The notes: generated by a model from the letters alone, not told the origin. DNA of 64,000 nt from Gammaproteobacteria bacterium (GCA_030425195.1 JAUIAV010000001.1:1-64000), one strand, 5' to 3'. Shown: positions 7,904-16,480, counted from the first letter of the stretch. Numbers and translations: made by a program.

Positions 7904-8317
7904 ATGTCGGACAGCAGCGCAAAGAACCGGCCGGATCCGGCCGAGAACTTCAGAAATCTGGTCACGGAGTGGGAACGCGGCTTCGATGCCATGGCCAACA
8001 AGTTCATGGGCACCGAAGAATTCAGCCGCTCGATGAACCAGCTGCAGGACCTGCAGCTCAGCATGCAGAAACGTTTCAACGAGGCGATGGCGGAGCAGCT
8101 GTCGCATTTCAACATTCCGAGCAGGGACGACATCCTCCGCCTCGGCGAGGCCGTACACGCGCTGGACAAACGGGTAGCCCGGGTGGAATCCATGCTCGTG
8201 AAGAAGGAAAAAAAGAAGAAGAAGAAAAAAGGTAACGCCGGCTCGGAATCCCGGTCGGGACCGCCACGCACCAAGCTGCCGCCCAGCGCCCGAAGGAAGG
8301 AGGCCGACGATGGCTGA
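7904..8317 (+). CDS. Small PhaE/phasin-like PHA synthase partner with poly-lysine tail
   Basis: A 137-residue, mostly helical, amphipathic protein. Residues 10-95 contain a long coiled-coil-like stretch (LQDLQLSMQKRFNEAM, then LGEAVHALDKRVARVESML), followed by KKEKKKKKKK and a Pro/Arg tail. It overlaps the PHA synthase gene by 8 bases. Class III synthases need a second subunit PhaE (usually about 350 residues) and class IV need PhaR (about 200). This protein is shorter than both but holds the same position. The lysine tail could bind polyphosphate or DNA, as PhaM/PhaF tails do (inference). No sequence homology is claimed beyond layout. Confidence 0.6.
   Translation: MSDSSAKNRPDPAENFRNLVTEWERGFDAMANKFMGTEEFSRSMNQLQDLQLSMQKRFNEAMAEQLSHFNIPSRDDILRLGEAVHALDKRVARVESMLVKKEKKKKKKKGNAGSESRSGPPRTKLPPSARRKEADDG
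8201..8232 (+). repeat. Purine-only AAG/A-run tract encoding the lysine tail
   Basis: A 32-base run of only A and G, mainly AAG triplets with runs of six and seven A. Such tracts are prone to slippage during replication or transcription. A one-base change would alter the C terminus and the overlap with the PHA synthase start. Confidence 0.7.
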
Positions 8318-9386
8318 TGAACCCATCTCTCCGGAGATTCTCGAGCGGGCCCGCAATCTCGTCGACCAGACCATCCAGCGGAATATCAAGGGGCTCGAGT
8401 TTCTGACCGGTCCGCCTGCAAAAGTCGGTCTGACGCCGAAGGACGTGATCTACGAGCGCGGCACACTGCGTCTCTATCACTATCATCCTCTCGCCGATGA
8501 ACTCTACCGGGTACCCCTGCTGCTGGTCATGGCGACCACCAACAAGGCCTACGTCTTCGACCTGGCACCGGGTCAGAGCATGGTCGAATACCTGCTCAAG
8601 CAGGGTTTCGACGTCTACGTGATCGACTGGGAACCGCCGCAACCGGAGGAGCGGGGCCTGGATCTGGCCGACTACACTCAGGATTTCATCCCCACCTGCG
8701 TGGACATCGTCCTCGAGGAGTCCGGAGAACCGGACCTGTCCATCGTCGGCTACTGTATGGGCGGCGTGCTGTCTCTCATCTATGCCGCCAGTCATGCCGA
8801 CGGCCCCCTGAAGAATCTGGCCTGCCTCACCACCCCGGTAGACTGGTCCGAAATGGGGCTCACGGCCATCTGGTCGGACGAGAAACACTTCGACGTGGAC
8901 CGGCTCGTGGATACGCTCGGAATCGTTCCGAAGAGTACGGTCACGGCGTCCTTCGAGATGCTGCGGCCCGCACAGAAACCGGCCGGCCAGCTCCGGGTCT
9001 GGGAGCAGATGTGGAACGACGACTTCGTGGCTTCCTACCGGGCTTTCGAGCGCTGGGGCAATGAAACGCTGCCGCTGGCCGGCGAGTACTTCCGTGACAC
9101 GACCAAGGAACTGATGTGGGGCAACAAGCTCTACAAAGGTACGCTGAAGGTCGGCGGCAGAACTGCCAGGCTCGCAGATATCAAGGTGCCCGTGTTCGCC
9201 GCGATGGCCGAGCATGATCACATCGTCTCCTACAAGGCCAGCAAACCGTTGCTGGACCTCGTAGGTTCCGAAGACAAGGAAGAAATCGTGTTGAAAGGCG
9301 GGCACGTGAGCCTCATTGCCGGCCCGAACGCCGCACGCAGAATGTGGCCCAGGCTGGCCGAGTGGTTGGGAGAACGTTCCGTATGA
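8310..9386 (+). CDS. phaC: Polyhydroxyalkanoate synthase, class III-like PhaC
   Basis: Polymerises hydroxyacyl-CoA into storage polyester at the granule surface. The 358-residue alpha/beta-hydrolase has the lipase-like box GYCMGG (catalytic Cys near 149), the Asp in AEHDHIV and the His in KGGHVSL. The length fits class III/IV PhaC (about 355) rather than class I/II (about 560). It starts 8 bases inside the upstream phasin-like gene, with GGAGG in that gene serving as ribosome site. It ends in an ATGA overlap with an acetyltransferase gene. No phaA/phaB is nearby. Confidence 0.9.
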   Translation: MADEPISPEILERARNLVDQTIQRNIKGLEFLTGPPAKVGLTPKDVIYERGTLRLYHYHPLADELYRVPLLLVMATTNKAYVFDLAPGQSMVEYLLKQGFDVYVIDWEPPQPEERGLDLADYTQDFIPTCVDIVLEESGEPDLSIVGYCMGGVLSLIYAASHADGPLKNLACLTTPVDWSEMGLTAIWSDEKHFDVDRLVDTLGIVPKSTVTASFEMLRPAQKPAGQLRVWEQMWNDDFVASYRAFERWGNETLPLAGEYFRDTTKELMWGNKLYKGTLKVGGRTARLADIKVPVFAAMAEHDHIVSYKASKPLLDLVGSEDKEEIVLKGGHVSLIAGPNAARRMWPRLAEWLGERSV

Positions 9387-9973
9387 CCGAATCGAACCGG
9401 TATCCGCGCACGGTGGATATCAAGGATGGCACTGCAACTCTGGAGCTGATGACGCCGGATGCGGAGGCCGAAGTGCTCGCTTTCGCGAATACGCTCCCGC
9501 CGCACGATCTGCTGTTCCTGCGACGCGACATCACCGAGCCGAAGGTGCTGTCCGCCTGGGCTGCTCAGCTCAGGACCGGCGAGATCACGAGCCTGCTCGC
9601 ACGCGACGAGGCCGGAGAAATTCTCGGCTGCACCGCCGTGGTCCAGGATGAGCTCAGCTGGTCACCCCACGTGGGCGAGCTGAGAGTGCTCGTAGCACCC
9701 GCCGGCAAGGACCGGGGGCTCGGACGGCAACTGATTCAGGAGAGTTTCCTCATCGCCCTCGGGCTCGGTCTCGAGAAGCTGACGGCACAGATGACCACGG
9801 ACCAGACAGCCGCCATCAACGTCTTCGAGGAGATGGGTTTCACCGCGGAGGCACTGCTGAAGGAACACGTGCGCGATCATCAGGGCGCAAAGCACGACAT
9901 CGTGATCCTCTCCCATGACGTGGAAGGCTTTCAGTCTCAGATGCAGGCTTACGGCATGACCGATCTGGTCTGA
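9383..9973 (+). CDS. GNAT-family N-acetyltransferase
   Basis: A 196-residue protein whose middle holds a GNAT core. The acetyl-CoA-binding segment is LRVLVAPAGKDRGLGRQLI, a variant of the R/Q-x-x-G-x-G/A loop, followed by the ENPAA-like helix (AAINVFEEMGF). The start ATG at 9383 overlaps the PHA synthase stop by 4 bases, so it is the third gene of the PHA operon. The substrate is unknown. Modification of the synthase or of an acyl-CoA-related metabolite is possible but unsupported by more than position. Confidence 0.75.
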   Translation: MTESNRYPRTVDIKDGTATLELMTPDAEAEVLAFANTLPPHDLLFLRRDITEPKVLSAWAAQLRTGEITSLLARDEAGEILGCTAVVQDELSWSPHVGELRVLVAPAGKDRGLGRQLIQESFLIALGLGLEKLTAQMTTDQTAAINVFEEMGFTAEALLKEHVRDHQGAKHDIVILSHDVEGFQSQMQAYGMTDLV

Positions 9974-10013
9974 CCCGCTCCGCATCCGGTAGTACGCTGA
10001 GGAGAACGTCGGC

Positions 10014-11030
10014 ATGCGTCACAGTGTTTTTTCGTGCTCTCTGATTCTCTTGTGCCTTTCCTTTCCGGCAGCAGCGGAATGGGGGCCTGTCGAGGTCATC
10101 GGCCGAACCATTGCGCCCGGTGAAGCACTGCGCTTTCCGTTCATCCCCGATCGTTCATTCGAAGCAAGCTTTCTGAACATGCCGGTGTTCGTCGCGCGCG
10201 GCTCGAAGGCCGGGCCGACGCTCTGTCTGACCGCGGGCGTGCACGGCGATGAGTTGAACGGCGTGGAGATTGCACGACGGGCATTTACCGCAACCGATCC
10301 GAAGACCCTGCGGGGCACCCTGATCGCGCTGCCCGCAATCAATGCCGAGGGGGTGCGCACAGGTAACCGCAATCTCTCCGACCGCCGGGATCTGAATCGC
10401 GCGTTCCCCGGCCGCTCCGGCGGCAGCGTCGCCGCGGTGATCGCCAACGCGGTGTTTTCCAATATCGTGATGCTCTGCGACGCGCTCGTGGATCTGCATA
10501 CCGCATCGAACAACCGCGCGAATCTGCCGCAGATTCGCGCCGATCTGTCGGACCCGGAGGTCAAGCAGCTCGCCATCCACTTCGGCATCGGCATCGTCGT
10601 GCGCGGCAGTGGTCCTGATGGGAGCCTGCGGCGCGAGACAGTCAAAGCCGGCATTCCCGCCATCATCTACGAAGCGGGGCAGCCGCTGCGTTTCGAAGAA
10701 GCCGAAATCGACCGGGGCGTGCAGGGTGCCAGGAACGTGATGGCCTATCTCGGCATGACCGGCGATCCGGAGCTGGAGACTCCGGACACGCGGGTATACG
10801 AGCGATCACGCTGGGTACGCGCGGGCCTCGGCGAGGGCGGATTCTTCTTTCCGACAGCGAGCCTTGGCGATCATGTGAGCGCGGGGGATATGCTCGGCAT
10901 CGTCGTCGACCCGTTCACCGACGCCGAGACAGAAGTGGTCTCGCCGGTTACCGGTGAGGTCATCGGGATGGCGGTCTCACAACCCGTGCTGTCCGGCTTT
11001 GCCCTGTTCCATGTCGCCTGGAAGGATTGA
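10014..11030 (+). CDS. Exported succinylglutamate desuccinylase/aspartoacylase (AstE/AspA) family protein
   Basis: A 338-residue zinc deacylase-like protein with a clear signal peptide (residues 1-21, ending SFPAAAEW). The metal motif GVHGDELNGVE lies near 78, DLHTAS near 160 holds the third ligand, and IYEAGQP near 217 carries the likely catalytic Glu. The C-terminal part (about 260-338) is the beta-barrel domain found in M14-type deacylases. It may hydrolyse N-acyl or peptide-like bonds in the periplasm. A GAGGAGAA ribosome site precedes the ATG. It converges with the acyl-CoA dehydrogenase gene. Confidence 0.8.
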   Translation: MRHSVFSCSLILLCLSFPAAAEWGPVEVIGRTIAPGEALRFPFIPDRSFEASFLNMPVFVARGSKAGPTLCLTAGVHGDELNGVEIARRAFTATDPKTLRGTLIALPAINAEGVRTGNRNLSDRRDLNRAFPGRSGGSVAAVIANAVFSNIVMLCDALVDLHTASNNRANLPQIRADLSDPEVKQLAIHFGIGIVVRGSGPDGSLRRETVKAGIPAIIYEAGQPLRFEEAEIDRGVQGARNVMAYLGMTGDPELETPDTRVYERSRWVRAGLGEGGFFFPTASLGDHVSAGDMLGIVVDPFTDAETEVVSPVTGEVIGMAVSQPVLSGFALFHVAWKD

Positions 11031-11053
11031 TCCGCAGCGCATCTCACCCGGTC

Positions 11054-12271
11054 TCAGCCACCATTCAGGTCTCTGATCGTCCGTCGCCCCAGCTGAGAGA
11101 GGTGCACTTCATCCGGTCCGTCAGCGATCCGGCAGTAGCGGCTGGTGAGGTAGATGCGGGCGATCGGGGTATCCTGGGTGACGCCCATGCCGCCGTGCGC
11201 CTGGAGCGCCCGGTCGGCGACCTCCTGACACATCCTGGGTGCCGCTACCTTGACCATGGAGATGTAGTCCCGGGCCCCTTTCGGACCGAACTTGTCCATC
11301 TTGTCCGCGGCTGCCAGTACCAGGAGCCGGCACTGTTCGATCTCGTAGCGCGAGCGCGCCACGTCGTGCTGGATGCTCGTCTTATCGGAGAGCTTCTCTC
11401 CGAAGGCGACCCGCTGCTCGACCCGCGCGCACATCAGTTCCAGACAGCGCTGCGCCATACCGACGAACATCATGGCGTACTGGAACCTGCCCGGACCGAG
11501 ACGGCCCTGGGCGATCTCGAAACCCCGCCCTTCGCCTAAAATCAGATTCTCCACCGGCACACGCACGTCGTCATACAGCACCTGCGCGTGGCCGCCGGGC
11601 GAATGCACGCTGCCGAAAGCCCGTACCGGCCGTTCCAGGGTCACGCCGGGGGTATCCACGGGTACCAGAATCATCGAGAACTGCTGATGCCGAGGCGCAT
11701 CCGGATCGGTCTTGCCCATCACCACCAGTATTCTGCACAGGGGATTGAAGGCATTCGACGTGAACCATTTACGTCCGTTGATGACGTACTCGTCACCGTC
11801 GCGGACGATGGTGGTTTCCAGATTCGATGCATCGGACGAAGCGACCGCCGGCTCCGTCATGGAGAAGGCAGAACGGATCTCGCCATTGAGCAGCGGCTTG
11901 AGCCAGCGCTCCTGCTGTTCCGGGCTCCCGAACCGGGCCAGCACTTCCATGTTGCCCCGATCCGGCGCGCTGCAGTTGAACACCTCCTGCGCCCAGGGCA
12001 CCCGGCAGATACGCTCCATGAGCGGCGCGAACTCCAGATTGGAGAGACCCGGGCTCCAGTCCTCGTATTCACGGGGCAGGAACCAGTTCCAGATACCGGC
12101 GGCTCGTGCCTTGGCTTTGAGATCCTCGAACCACGGCGGGTAGGACCACTCGTTGGCCGAGTTCTCCACCCAGTCGCCGTGCTCCAGCTCACGCGGAAAA
12201 ATGTGCTCGTCCATGAAGGCGTCCACGCGGGCACGCAGCTCCAGGACCTTATCGGTCGGCTCGAAATCCAT
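11054..12271 (-). CDS. Acyl-CoA dehydrogenase
   Basis: FAD enzyme that introduces the alpha-beta double bond into an acyl-CoA. The 405-residue protein has the FAD-contact motif AFSMTEPAVASSDASN near 135, the KWFTSNA segment near 167 and the C-terminal LQAHGGMGV followed by RIADGPDEVHL, a standard ACAD ending. It resembles the longer ACAD10/11-type bacterial enzymes more than short-chain ones. The electron acceptor would be ETF. The gene is single, convergent with the deacylase gene and divergent from the PPOX gene. Substrate is not predictable. Confidence 0.9.
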   Translation of the reverse strand: MDFEPTDKVLELRARVDAFMDEHIFPRELEHGDWVENSANEWSYPPWFEDLKAKARAAGIWNWFLPREYEDWSPGLSNLEFAPLMERICRVPWAQEVFNCSAPDRGNMEVLARFGSPEQQERWLKPLLNGEIRSAFSMTEPAVASSDASNLETTIVRDGDEYVINGRKWFTSNAFNPLCRILVVMGKTDPDAPRHQQFSMILVPVDTPGVTLERPVRAFGSVHSPGGHAQVLYDDVRVPVENLILGEGRGFEIAQGRLGPGRFQYAMMFVGMAQRCLELMCARVEQRVAFGEKLSDKTSIQHDVARSRYEIEQCRLLVLAAADKMDKFGPKGARDYISMVKVAAPRMCQEVADRALQAHGGMGVTQDTPIARIYLTSRYCRIADGPDEVHLSQLGRRTIRDLNGG

Positions 12272-12404
12272 GCTGATCCCCTTTCCATCTCCCGAACCCG
12301 ATTGTTACGCGCCTGAGGCGCCCGGTTCAAATCCCCGGGTCCATCCGCTGGACACCGGGAGTGATGCTGGTTGACGATATGTGACCGATTGGCGGAGATC
12401 GAAC

Positions 12405-13043
12405 ATGAGCAGACTGTACGACGGGAACCACCGCCGCCTGCAGGACGAATTCGGTACGCAGCGGCTGGCGGATGCGGTAGAGGCGGCGACGCTACATCAC
12501 GAGATCACGGAGGATGACGCCGCCTTCATCCACGCACGGGACATGTTTTTTCTGTCCACCGTGAACCGGGCCGGACAGCCGACGGTTTCCTATAAAGGCG
12601 GAGATCCGGAGTTCGTGAAGGTGGTGAACCCCTCCACCCTGGTTTTTCCGAGCTATGACGGCAACGGGATGTTTCTGTCCATGGGCAATCTCGACGCGAA
12701 TCCGCTGGTCGGCCTGCTGTTCATCGACTTCGAGTCGCCGGGTCGTCGCCGGGTACAGGGCCGGGCTTCACTGCACAGAGAACACCCCCTTCTGGCCGTA
12801 TATCCCGAGGCGGAACTGCTGGTCGAAGTCTCGGTCACCGAGCTCTGGGTCAACTGTCCGCGATACATCCATCGCTATGAGAAGGTGCACAAAGCCGCGC
12901 ACGTTCCGCGCAAGGGGGTCGAGACACCGCTGGCACTCTGGAAGCGGATCGACATGCTGCAGCCCATGCTGACGGAAGCGGATCAGGCACGGGCAAGAGC
13001 GGCAGGGTTCATCACCGCCGCGGAATACGAAGCCGCTCAGTAA
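12405..13043 (+). CDS. Pyridoxamine 5'-phosphate oxidase-related (PPOX) flavoprotein
   Basis: A 212-residue split-barrel flavin-binding protein. Strands around MFFLSTVNRAGQPTVSYKGG (48-67) and the FLSMGNLDANPLVGLLFIDF region (about 95-115) form the FMN/F420-binding core, and WVNCPRYIHRYEK near 150 is common in this subfamily. It probably reduces or oxidises an unknown small molecule. The in-frame GTG at 12381 is possible, but the ATG at 12405 has GGAG at good distance, so it is preferred. It lies next to the LLM/GNAT-rich accessory genes and no operon partner is evident. Confidence 0.75.
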   Translation: MSRLYDGNHRRLQDEFGTQRLADAVEAATLHHEITEDDAAFIHARDMFFLSTVNRAGQPTVSYKGGDPEFVKVVNPSTLVFPSYDGNGMFLSMGNLDANPLVGLLFIDFESPGRRRVQGRASLHREHPLLAVYPEAELLVEVSVTELWVNCPRYIHRYEKVHKAAHVPRKGVETPLALWKRIDMLQPMLTEADQARARAAGFITAAEYEAAQ

Positions 13044-13048
13044 CGGGC

Positions 13049-13246
13049 TCAGTCCGACCCGTCGTCTGGCGCCGTCTCTTCCCCGGACGCCTCGGCCTCC
13101 GCCCGTTTCCTGGCCTGCTCCCGGGCCCGCTGCTCGAGAACGCTCGACATCGAATTCGAGGCGAAAGCACTCTGCGTGGTGCCGGTGACCCGGCCGGTGG
13201 TCCGGCGTCGTCGGATCTTCGTGGGTTTTCTGTCGCGCTCACTCAT
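13049..13246 (-). CDS. Small basic hypothetical protein
   Basis: A 65-residue frame rich in Arg, Lys and Glu (RKPTKIRRRRTTGR near the N terminus, a probable helix LEQRAREQARKRAEAEA near 38-54, acidic end). No family recognised. No ribosome site is visible, but TATAAT lies 8 bases before the ATG on the coding strand, which would suit a leaderless mRNA, though no clear -35 was found. It fills the space between two genes without overlap. It could be real or chance. Confidence 0.45.
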   Translation of the reverse strand: MSERDRKPTKIRRRRTTGRVTGTTQSAFASNSMSSVLEQRAREQARKRAEAEASGEETAPDDGSD

Positions 13247-13317
13247 GGCAACAGATTATATGACAGGCACCGGAGACTTCGGCTAGTCTCCCTGAAAACC
13301 GGGGAGGAGAGGGAACC

Positions 13318-13899
13318 ATGCAGCCGCCTGTCATTCGTGTCGCCGGACCATCGGAGCGTGAGCGGATTCTTTCCACCGTACTCATGGGTTTCTCGTCAGA
13401 TCCTCTGACGCGCTGGTTCTGGCCGGAAGCCAGCACTTATCTGCAGGCCACCGGGGCCTTCGACGCATTCGCGGGCGACGCGTTCGATGCCGGCGCGGCC
13501 TTCGTCACCCAGGGTTTCGAAGGGGCCGCACTCTGGCTGCCCCCTGGCAGTCAGCCGGACGAGGAACGGATGGCCTCGATCGTGAGCGACACGGTAGCGC
13601 CGGAAATCGCCGAAGACGTCTTCAAGGTCTTCGAACTCATGGACCACTATCACCCGGAGGAAGAGGTCTGGTATCTGCCGATCATCGGCGTCGATCCGGC
13701 ACACCAGGGTCGCGGTCTCGGCTCTGCCCTGATGAAGGAGGCACTGCGGCACTGTGACGAGGCTGGTCTCCCGGCGTACCTGGAATCGTCCAATCCACGG
13801 AACATCTCACTCTACGAACGGCACGGTTTCGAAGCTGTCGGCGTCATCCAGCACGGCAGCTCGCCGGTGGTGACACCGATGTATCGACCGGCGCAGTGA
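13318..13899 (+). CDS. GNAT-family N-acetyltransferase
   Basis: A 193-residue acetyltransferase. The acetyl-CoA loop is GVDPAHQGRGLGSALM (Q/R-x-x-G-x-G/A), followed by the helix ALRHCDEAGLPAYLE and the terminal NISLYERHGFE motif, as in many small-molecule or antibiotic-type GNATs. The strong ribosome site GGGGAGGAG is 8 bases before the ATG. The next gene begins two bases after its stop, so the two form an operon with the SDR-like gene. Substrate unknown. Confidence 0.85.
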   Translation: MQPPVIRVAGPSERERILSTVLMGFSSDPLTRWFWPEASTYLQATGAFDAFAGDAFDAGAAFVTQGFEGAALWLPPGSQPDEERMASIVSDTVAPEIAEDVFKVFELMDHYHPEEEVWYLPIIGVDPAHQGRGLGSALMKEALRHCDEAGLPAYLESSNPRNISLYERHGFEAVGVIQHGSSPVVTPMYRPAQ

Positions 13900-13900
13900 C

Positions 13901-14653
13901 ATGGCGGACACGGAAGTCGCTCTGATCATCGGCGGCGGCCCCGGCATCAGCGCCAGCTGCGCTCGCCTCTTCAGCAGGGAAGGCATGCAGGTGGCGGTCG
14001 CGGCCCGGACCCCGGACAAGCCGGTGCTCGAGGACCTGGAAGTCCAGCACGGCGTACGTCGATTCGCCTGTGATGCGTCGGACCCGACGGCCGTCACCGG
14101 GCTCTTCGGGGAGGTCCGTTCGGCTCTGGGTCCTCCCAGGCTCGTAGTGCACAACATCGATGGCCGGATGGCCGGCATTTTCCGCAGGGGCGTGACGGAA
14201 GCCGATCCCGAACTGGTGCGGCAGGTGTTTCTGAATTCCCCGTTCAGCGCCTTCCTGGTCGGACAGCAGGCCGCGCGAACCATGCTCGAGAACGAGCCGG
14301 ATGCCAACGGCGTGAGAGGCACCATTGTGTTCACCAACGCCAGCGCGGCACTCAAGGGTTACCCGCGCAGCGGCGCCTTCGCCATGGCCTCCCACGGAAA
14401 ATCCGGCCTGGCTCAGAGCATGGCGAGAGAGCTGGGCCCGGAAGGCATCCATGTCGCCCATGTTCCCATCGACGCCGCCATTGGCTGGACTCAGGAGGAT
14501 GGCAGCCGGGCCCACCGTCTGGCAGGGACGACGAAGGACGACAACATGGCGGACCCGGACCGGATCGCCGAGGTCTATCTGCAGCTGCACCGCCAGCATC
14601 GGTCCACCTGGGCCTACGAGGTGGTGCTGCGGCCCTGGGTCGAGAACTGGTAA
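13901..14653 (+). CDS. Short-chain dehydrogenase/reductase-like protein lacking the catalytic tyrosine
   Basis: A 250-residue SDR fold. The cofactor motif is GGGPGIS (residues 12-18) in place of TGxxxGIG, and CDASDPTAV near 60 is the adenine-site Asp region. In the catalytic segment (FAMASHGKSGLAQ) the Lys is present, but the residue four positions before it is Ala, not Tyr, and the expected Ser region reads TNASAALKG. It may be a non-classical SDR, use a different base, or be non-catalytic. It follows the GNAT gene by 1 base. Confidence 0.75.
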   Translation: MADTEVALIIGGGPGISASCARLFSREGMQVAVAARTPDKPVLEDLEVQHGVRRFACDASDPTAVTGLFGEVRSALGPPRLVVHNIDGRMAGIFRRGVTEADPELVRQVFLNSPFSAFLVGQQAARTMLENEPDANGVRGTIVFTNASAALKGYPRSGAFAMASHGKSGLAQSMARELGPEGIHVAHVPIDAAIGWTQEDGSRAHRLAGTTKDDNMADPDRIAEVYLQLHRQHRSTWAYEVVLRPWVENW

Positions 14654-14669
14654 CGCTGCCAACGGGCGT

Positions 14670-15200
14670 TCACGTTCTCCTCCCGGCTGCAGCGGTGAAT
14701 GCCGCACGGGCGAGAATGGTCACGGCAATGAAGGTGAAGACCATGCCGATACCGCCCCCGAGAAAAGCCAGCGCACCGGCGGCATCGCCCTCCCCGAAGG
14801 GGGTTGCGCCCACAGACAGGCCCCGGTTGGCGGACAGATTACCCGCCCAGTAGAAGATCGTATTGCCCCAGCCGGTGATGATCATGCCCCAGCCCACCCA
14901 GCCAGCGGCACGGCCCGTGAGGTTCAGCCTGTCCATCAGCAGAGCCACGCCGGCGATCATGACGCCGTTGAGGATGCCGCCCACATGCGCGGCCTGCCAG
15001 CCGCGCGTACTGCCGGGCACATCGACTTCCCAGGCCGGCAGCGGCCAGAGCGCGACCGCATCCAGCAGCGAGAAGATCAGCATGATCCCGGCGACGAGGC
15101 CGATCAGCAGAACGATCATGCCGTGTCCGATGACGAGGCTGGCGAGACGACCGGTCTCTTCAGAATCAGGTCTCAATACGACTCTCCCCTGTTTCCACAC
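14670..15200 (-). CDS. Styrene-oxide isomerase (StyC)-like membrane protein
   Basis: A 176-residue protein with four predicted membrane helices (about 20-45, 68-90, 97-120, 143-168). The stretch GWQAAHVGGILNGVMI and NRGLSVG resemble, from memory, StyC-type isomerases that convert aryl epoxides to aldehydes and bind haem through a His in this region. No styrene monooxygenase genes are beside it, so the substrate may be another epoxide. The start is a GTG at 15200, and an internal ATG is possible. It is divergent from surE and convergent with the SDR gene. Confidence 0.6.
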   Translation of the reverse strand: MWKQGRVVLRPDSEETGRLASLVIGHGMIVLLIGLVAGIMLIFSLLDAVALWPLPAWEVDVPGSTRGWQAAHVGGILNGVMIAGVALLMDRLNLTGRAAGWVGWGMIITGWGNTIFYWAGNLSANRGLSVGATPFGEGDAAGALAFLGGGIGMVFTFIAVTILARAAFTAAAGRRT

Positions 15201-15293
15201 CGGCTGCAGTGTACCAATCTCCGGGGTAATCTCCGGGTTACCCGGGTCGGGGGGGCTCCGATACGGTAGTCTGTCCTTTTACCCGGAACCGCC

Positions 15294-16052
15294 ATGCGCA
15301 TTCTGCTCACCAACGACGACAGTCACGACTCTCCGCTTTTCCTGCTCGCCATCCAGGTACTGGCCGATCTCGGCGAGCTCACCGTGGTGGTACCCGCCGA
15401 GGAGCAGAGCTGGAAGGGAAAATCCATGACCCGGTTCGGGAAGCTCTACACGGATCGGATCGACCTGCACGGCACACCGGCCTGGTCGGTCACGGGCACT
15501 CCGTCGGACTGTGTGAATCTCGCCATCTACAATCTGATGGAGACGCCGCCGGACCTGGTCGTTTCCGGCATCAACATCGGCATCAATACCGGACTCGGAT
15601 TCTTCATGGCCTCCGGCACGCTGGGCGCCTGCTTCGAAGCCAACATCGCCCGGATACCGGCCATCGCGCTGTCTCAGGCCATGAGCTTCGAGGATCATCG
15701 TGACTGGTACACGAACCGGCAGTTCTCTCCGACCGCGCTCGAGCGCATGACCGGGTCCCTCAGTCGGGTGTTTCCCCGGATCTGGCAGGACTACGCGCAG
15801 AAGATGACACGGCCCGTCACCTGGAGTTTCAACCTCCCCGACCATACGGGAGATCTGGCGATCGTTCGCACCCGCCTGGGCCAGACGTACTACGGGCAGT
15901 GCTTCAGCCGGCGGGGTGATCAGTACTTCCACGATCTGCAGCGCTTCGACATCGATCGGGCACCCGACTCCGATCAGGCCGTGGTCGCCGACGGGCACGT
16001 GAGCGCAACGCTGATCGATCTCGGCGAAATCGGTCAGAACATGGCGGACTGA
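15294..16052 (+). CDS. surE: 5'/3'-nucleotidase SurE
   Basis: A 252-residue SurE-family phosphatase. The N-terminal MRILLTNDDSHDSP holds the metal-binding Asp pair, PAEEQSWKGKS near 36 supplies the Ser/Asn region, GTPSDCVNL near 68 and SGINIGINTG near 88 complete the conserved set. It removes phosphate from nucleoside monophosphates or polyphosphates. It is not followed by pcm or nlpD, which flank surE in many Gammaproteobacteria, so this may be a second or displaced copy. The yaeQ and ychJ genes follow at close spacing on the same strand. Confidence 0.9.
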   Translation: MRILLTNDDSHDSPLFLLAIQVLADLGELTVVVPAEEQSWKGKSMTRFGKLYTDRIDLHGTPAWSVTGTPSDCVNLAIYNLMETPPDLVVSGINIGINTGLGFFMASGTLGACFEANIARIPAIALSQAMSFEDHRDWYTNRQFSPTALERMTGSLSRVFPRIWQDYAQKMTRPVTWSFNLPDHTGDLAIVRTRLGQTYYGQCFSRRGDQYFHDLQRFDIDRAPDSDQAVVADGHVSATLIDLGEIGQNMAD

Positions 16053-16057
16053 AACGG

Positions 16058-16474
16058 ATGGCCGCGCAAGACACAGGCACGTGCCCCTGCGGCACCGGTC
16101 GGCCCCTGGATCGGTGCTGCGGACCGTTCGTACGTCGTACGGCTGCCGCGCCGACCGCGGAGTCACTGATGCGGAGCCGCTACACGGCCTATGTCCTGAG
16201 CGAATCCGGATATCTTCTGGAAACCTGGGATCCGCAGACGCGGCCTGCCGAGCTCGACTTCGATGCGGCTCAACGGTGGCTCGGGCTCAGGATCCTTCGT
16301 ACGGCAGCCGGCCTGGAGACGGATGAGAACGGCGAAGTCGAGTTCGTCGCCCGCTACAAGGTGGCCGGACGGGCCACCCGGCTGCACGAAATCAGCCGTT
16401 TCCGGAAGAAAGACGGCCGCTGGCTGTACGTGGACGGCATACGCGGCAATACGGATTCCGGCCGGAGAAACTGA
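16058..16474 (+). CDS. YchJ family protein with SEC-C zinc motif
   Basis: A 138-residue protein of the YchJ (UPF0225) family. The N-terminal zinc motif CPCGTGRPLDRCCGPF (Cys-x-Cys...Cys-Cys) is a SEC-C type, followed by SLMRSRYTAYVL, the family hallmark, and an NTF2-like fold ending FRKKDGRWLYVDG. Function is unknown in the literature I know. It lies 5 bases after surE and 6 bases before the YaeQ gene, suggesting one transcript. Confidence 0.9.
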   Translation: MAAQDTGTCPCGTGRPLDRCCGPFVRRTAAAPTAESLMRSRYTAYVLSESGYLLETWDPQTRPAELDFDAAQRWLGLRILRTAAGLETDENGEVEFVARYKVAGRATRLHEISRFRKKDGRWLYVDGIRGNTDSGRRN

Positions 16475-16480
16475 GAACGC

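Noticed and set aside
12315-12345. tRNA-like T-arm sequence (GGTTCAAATCC with flanking C and G)
   Set aside because: The third stem pair does not form and no acceptor, D or anticodon arm lies upstream, where the acyl-CoA dehydrogenase gene begins.
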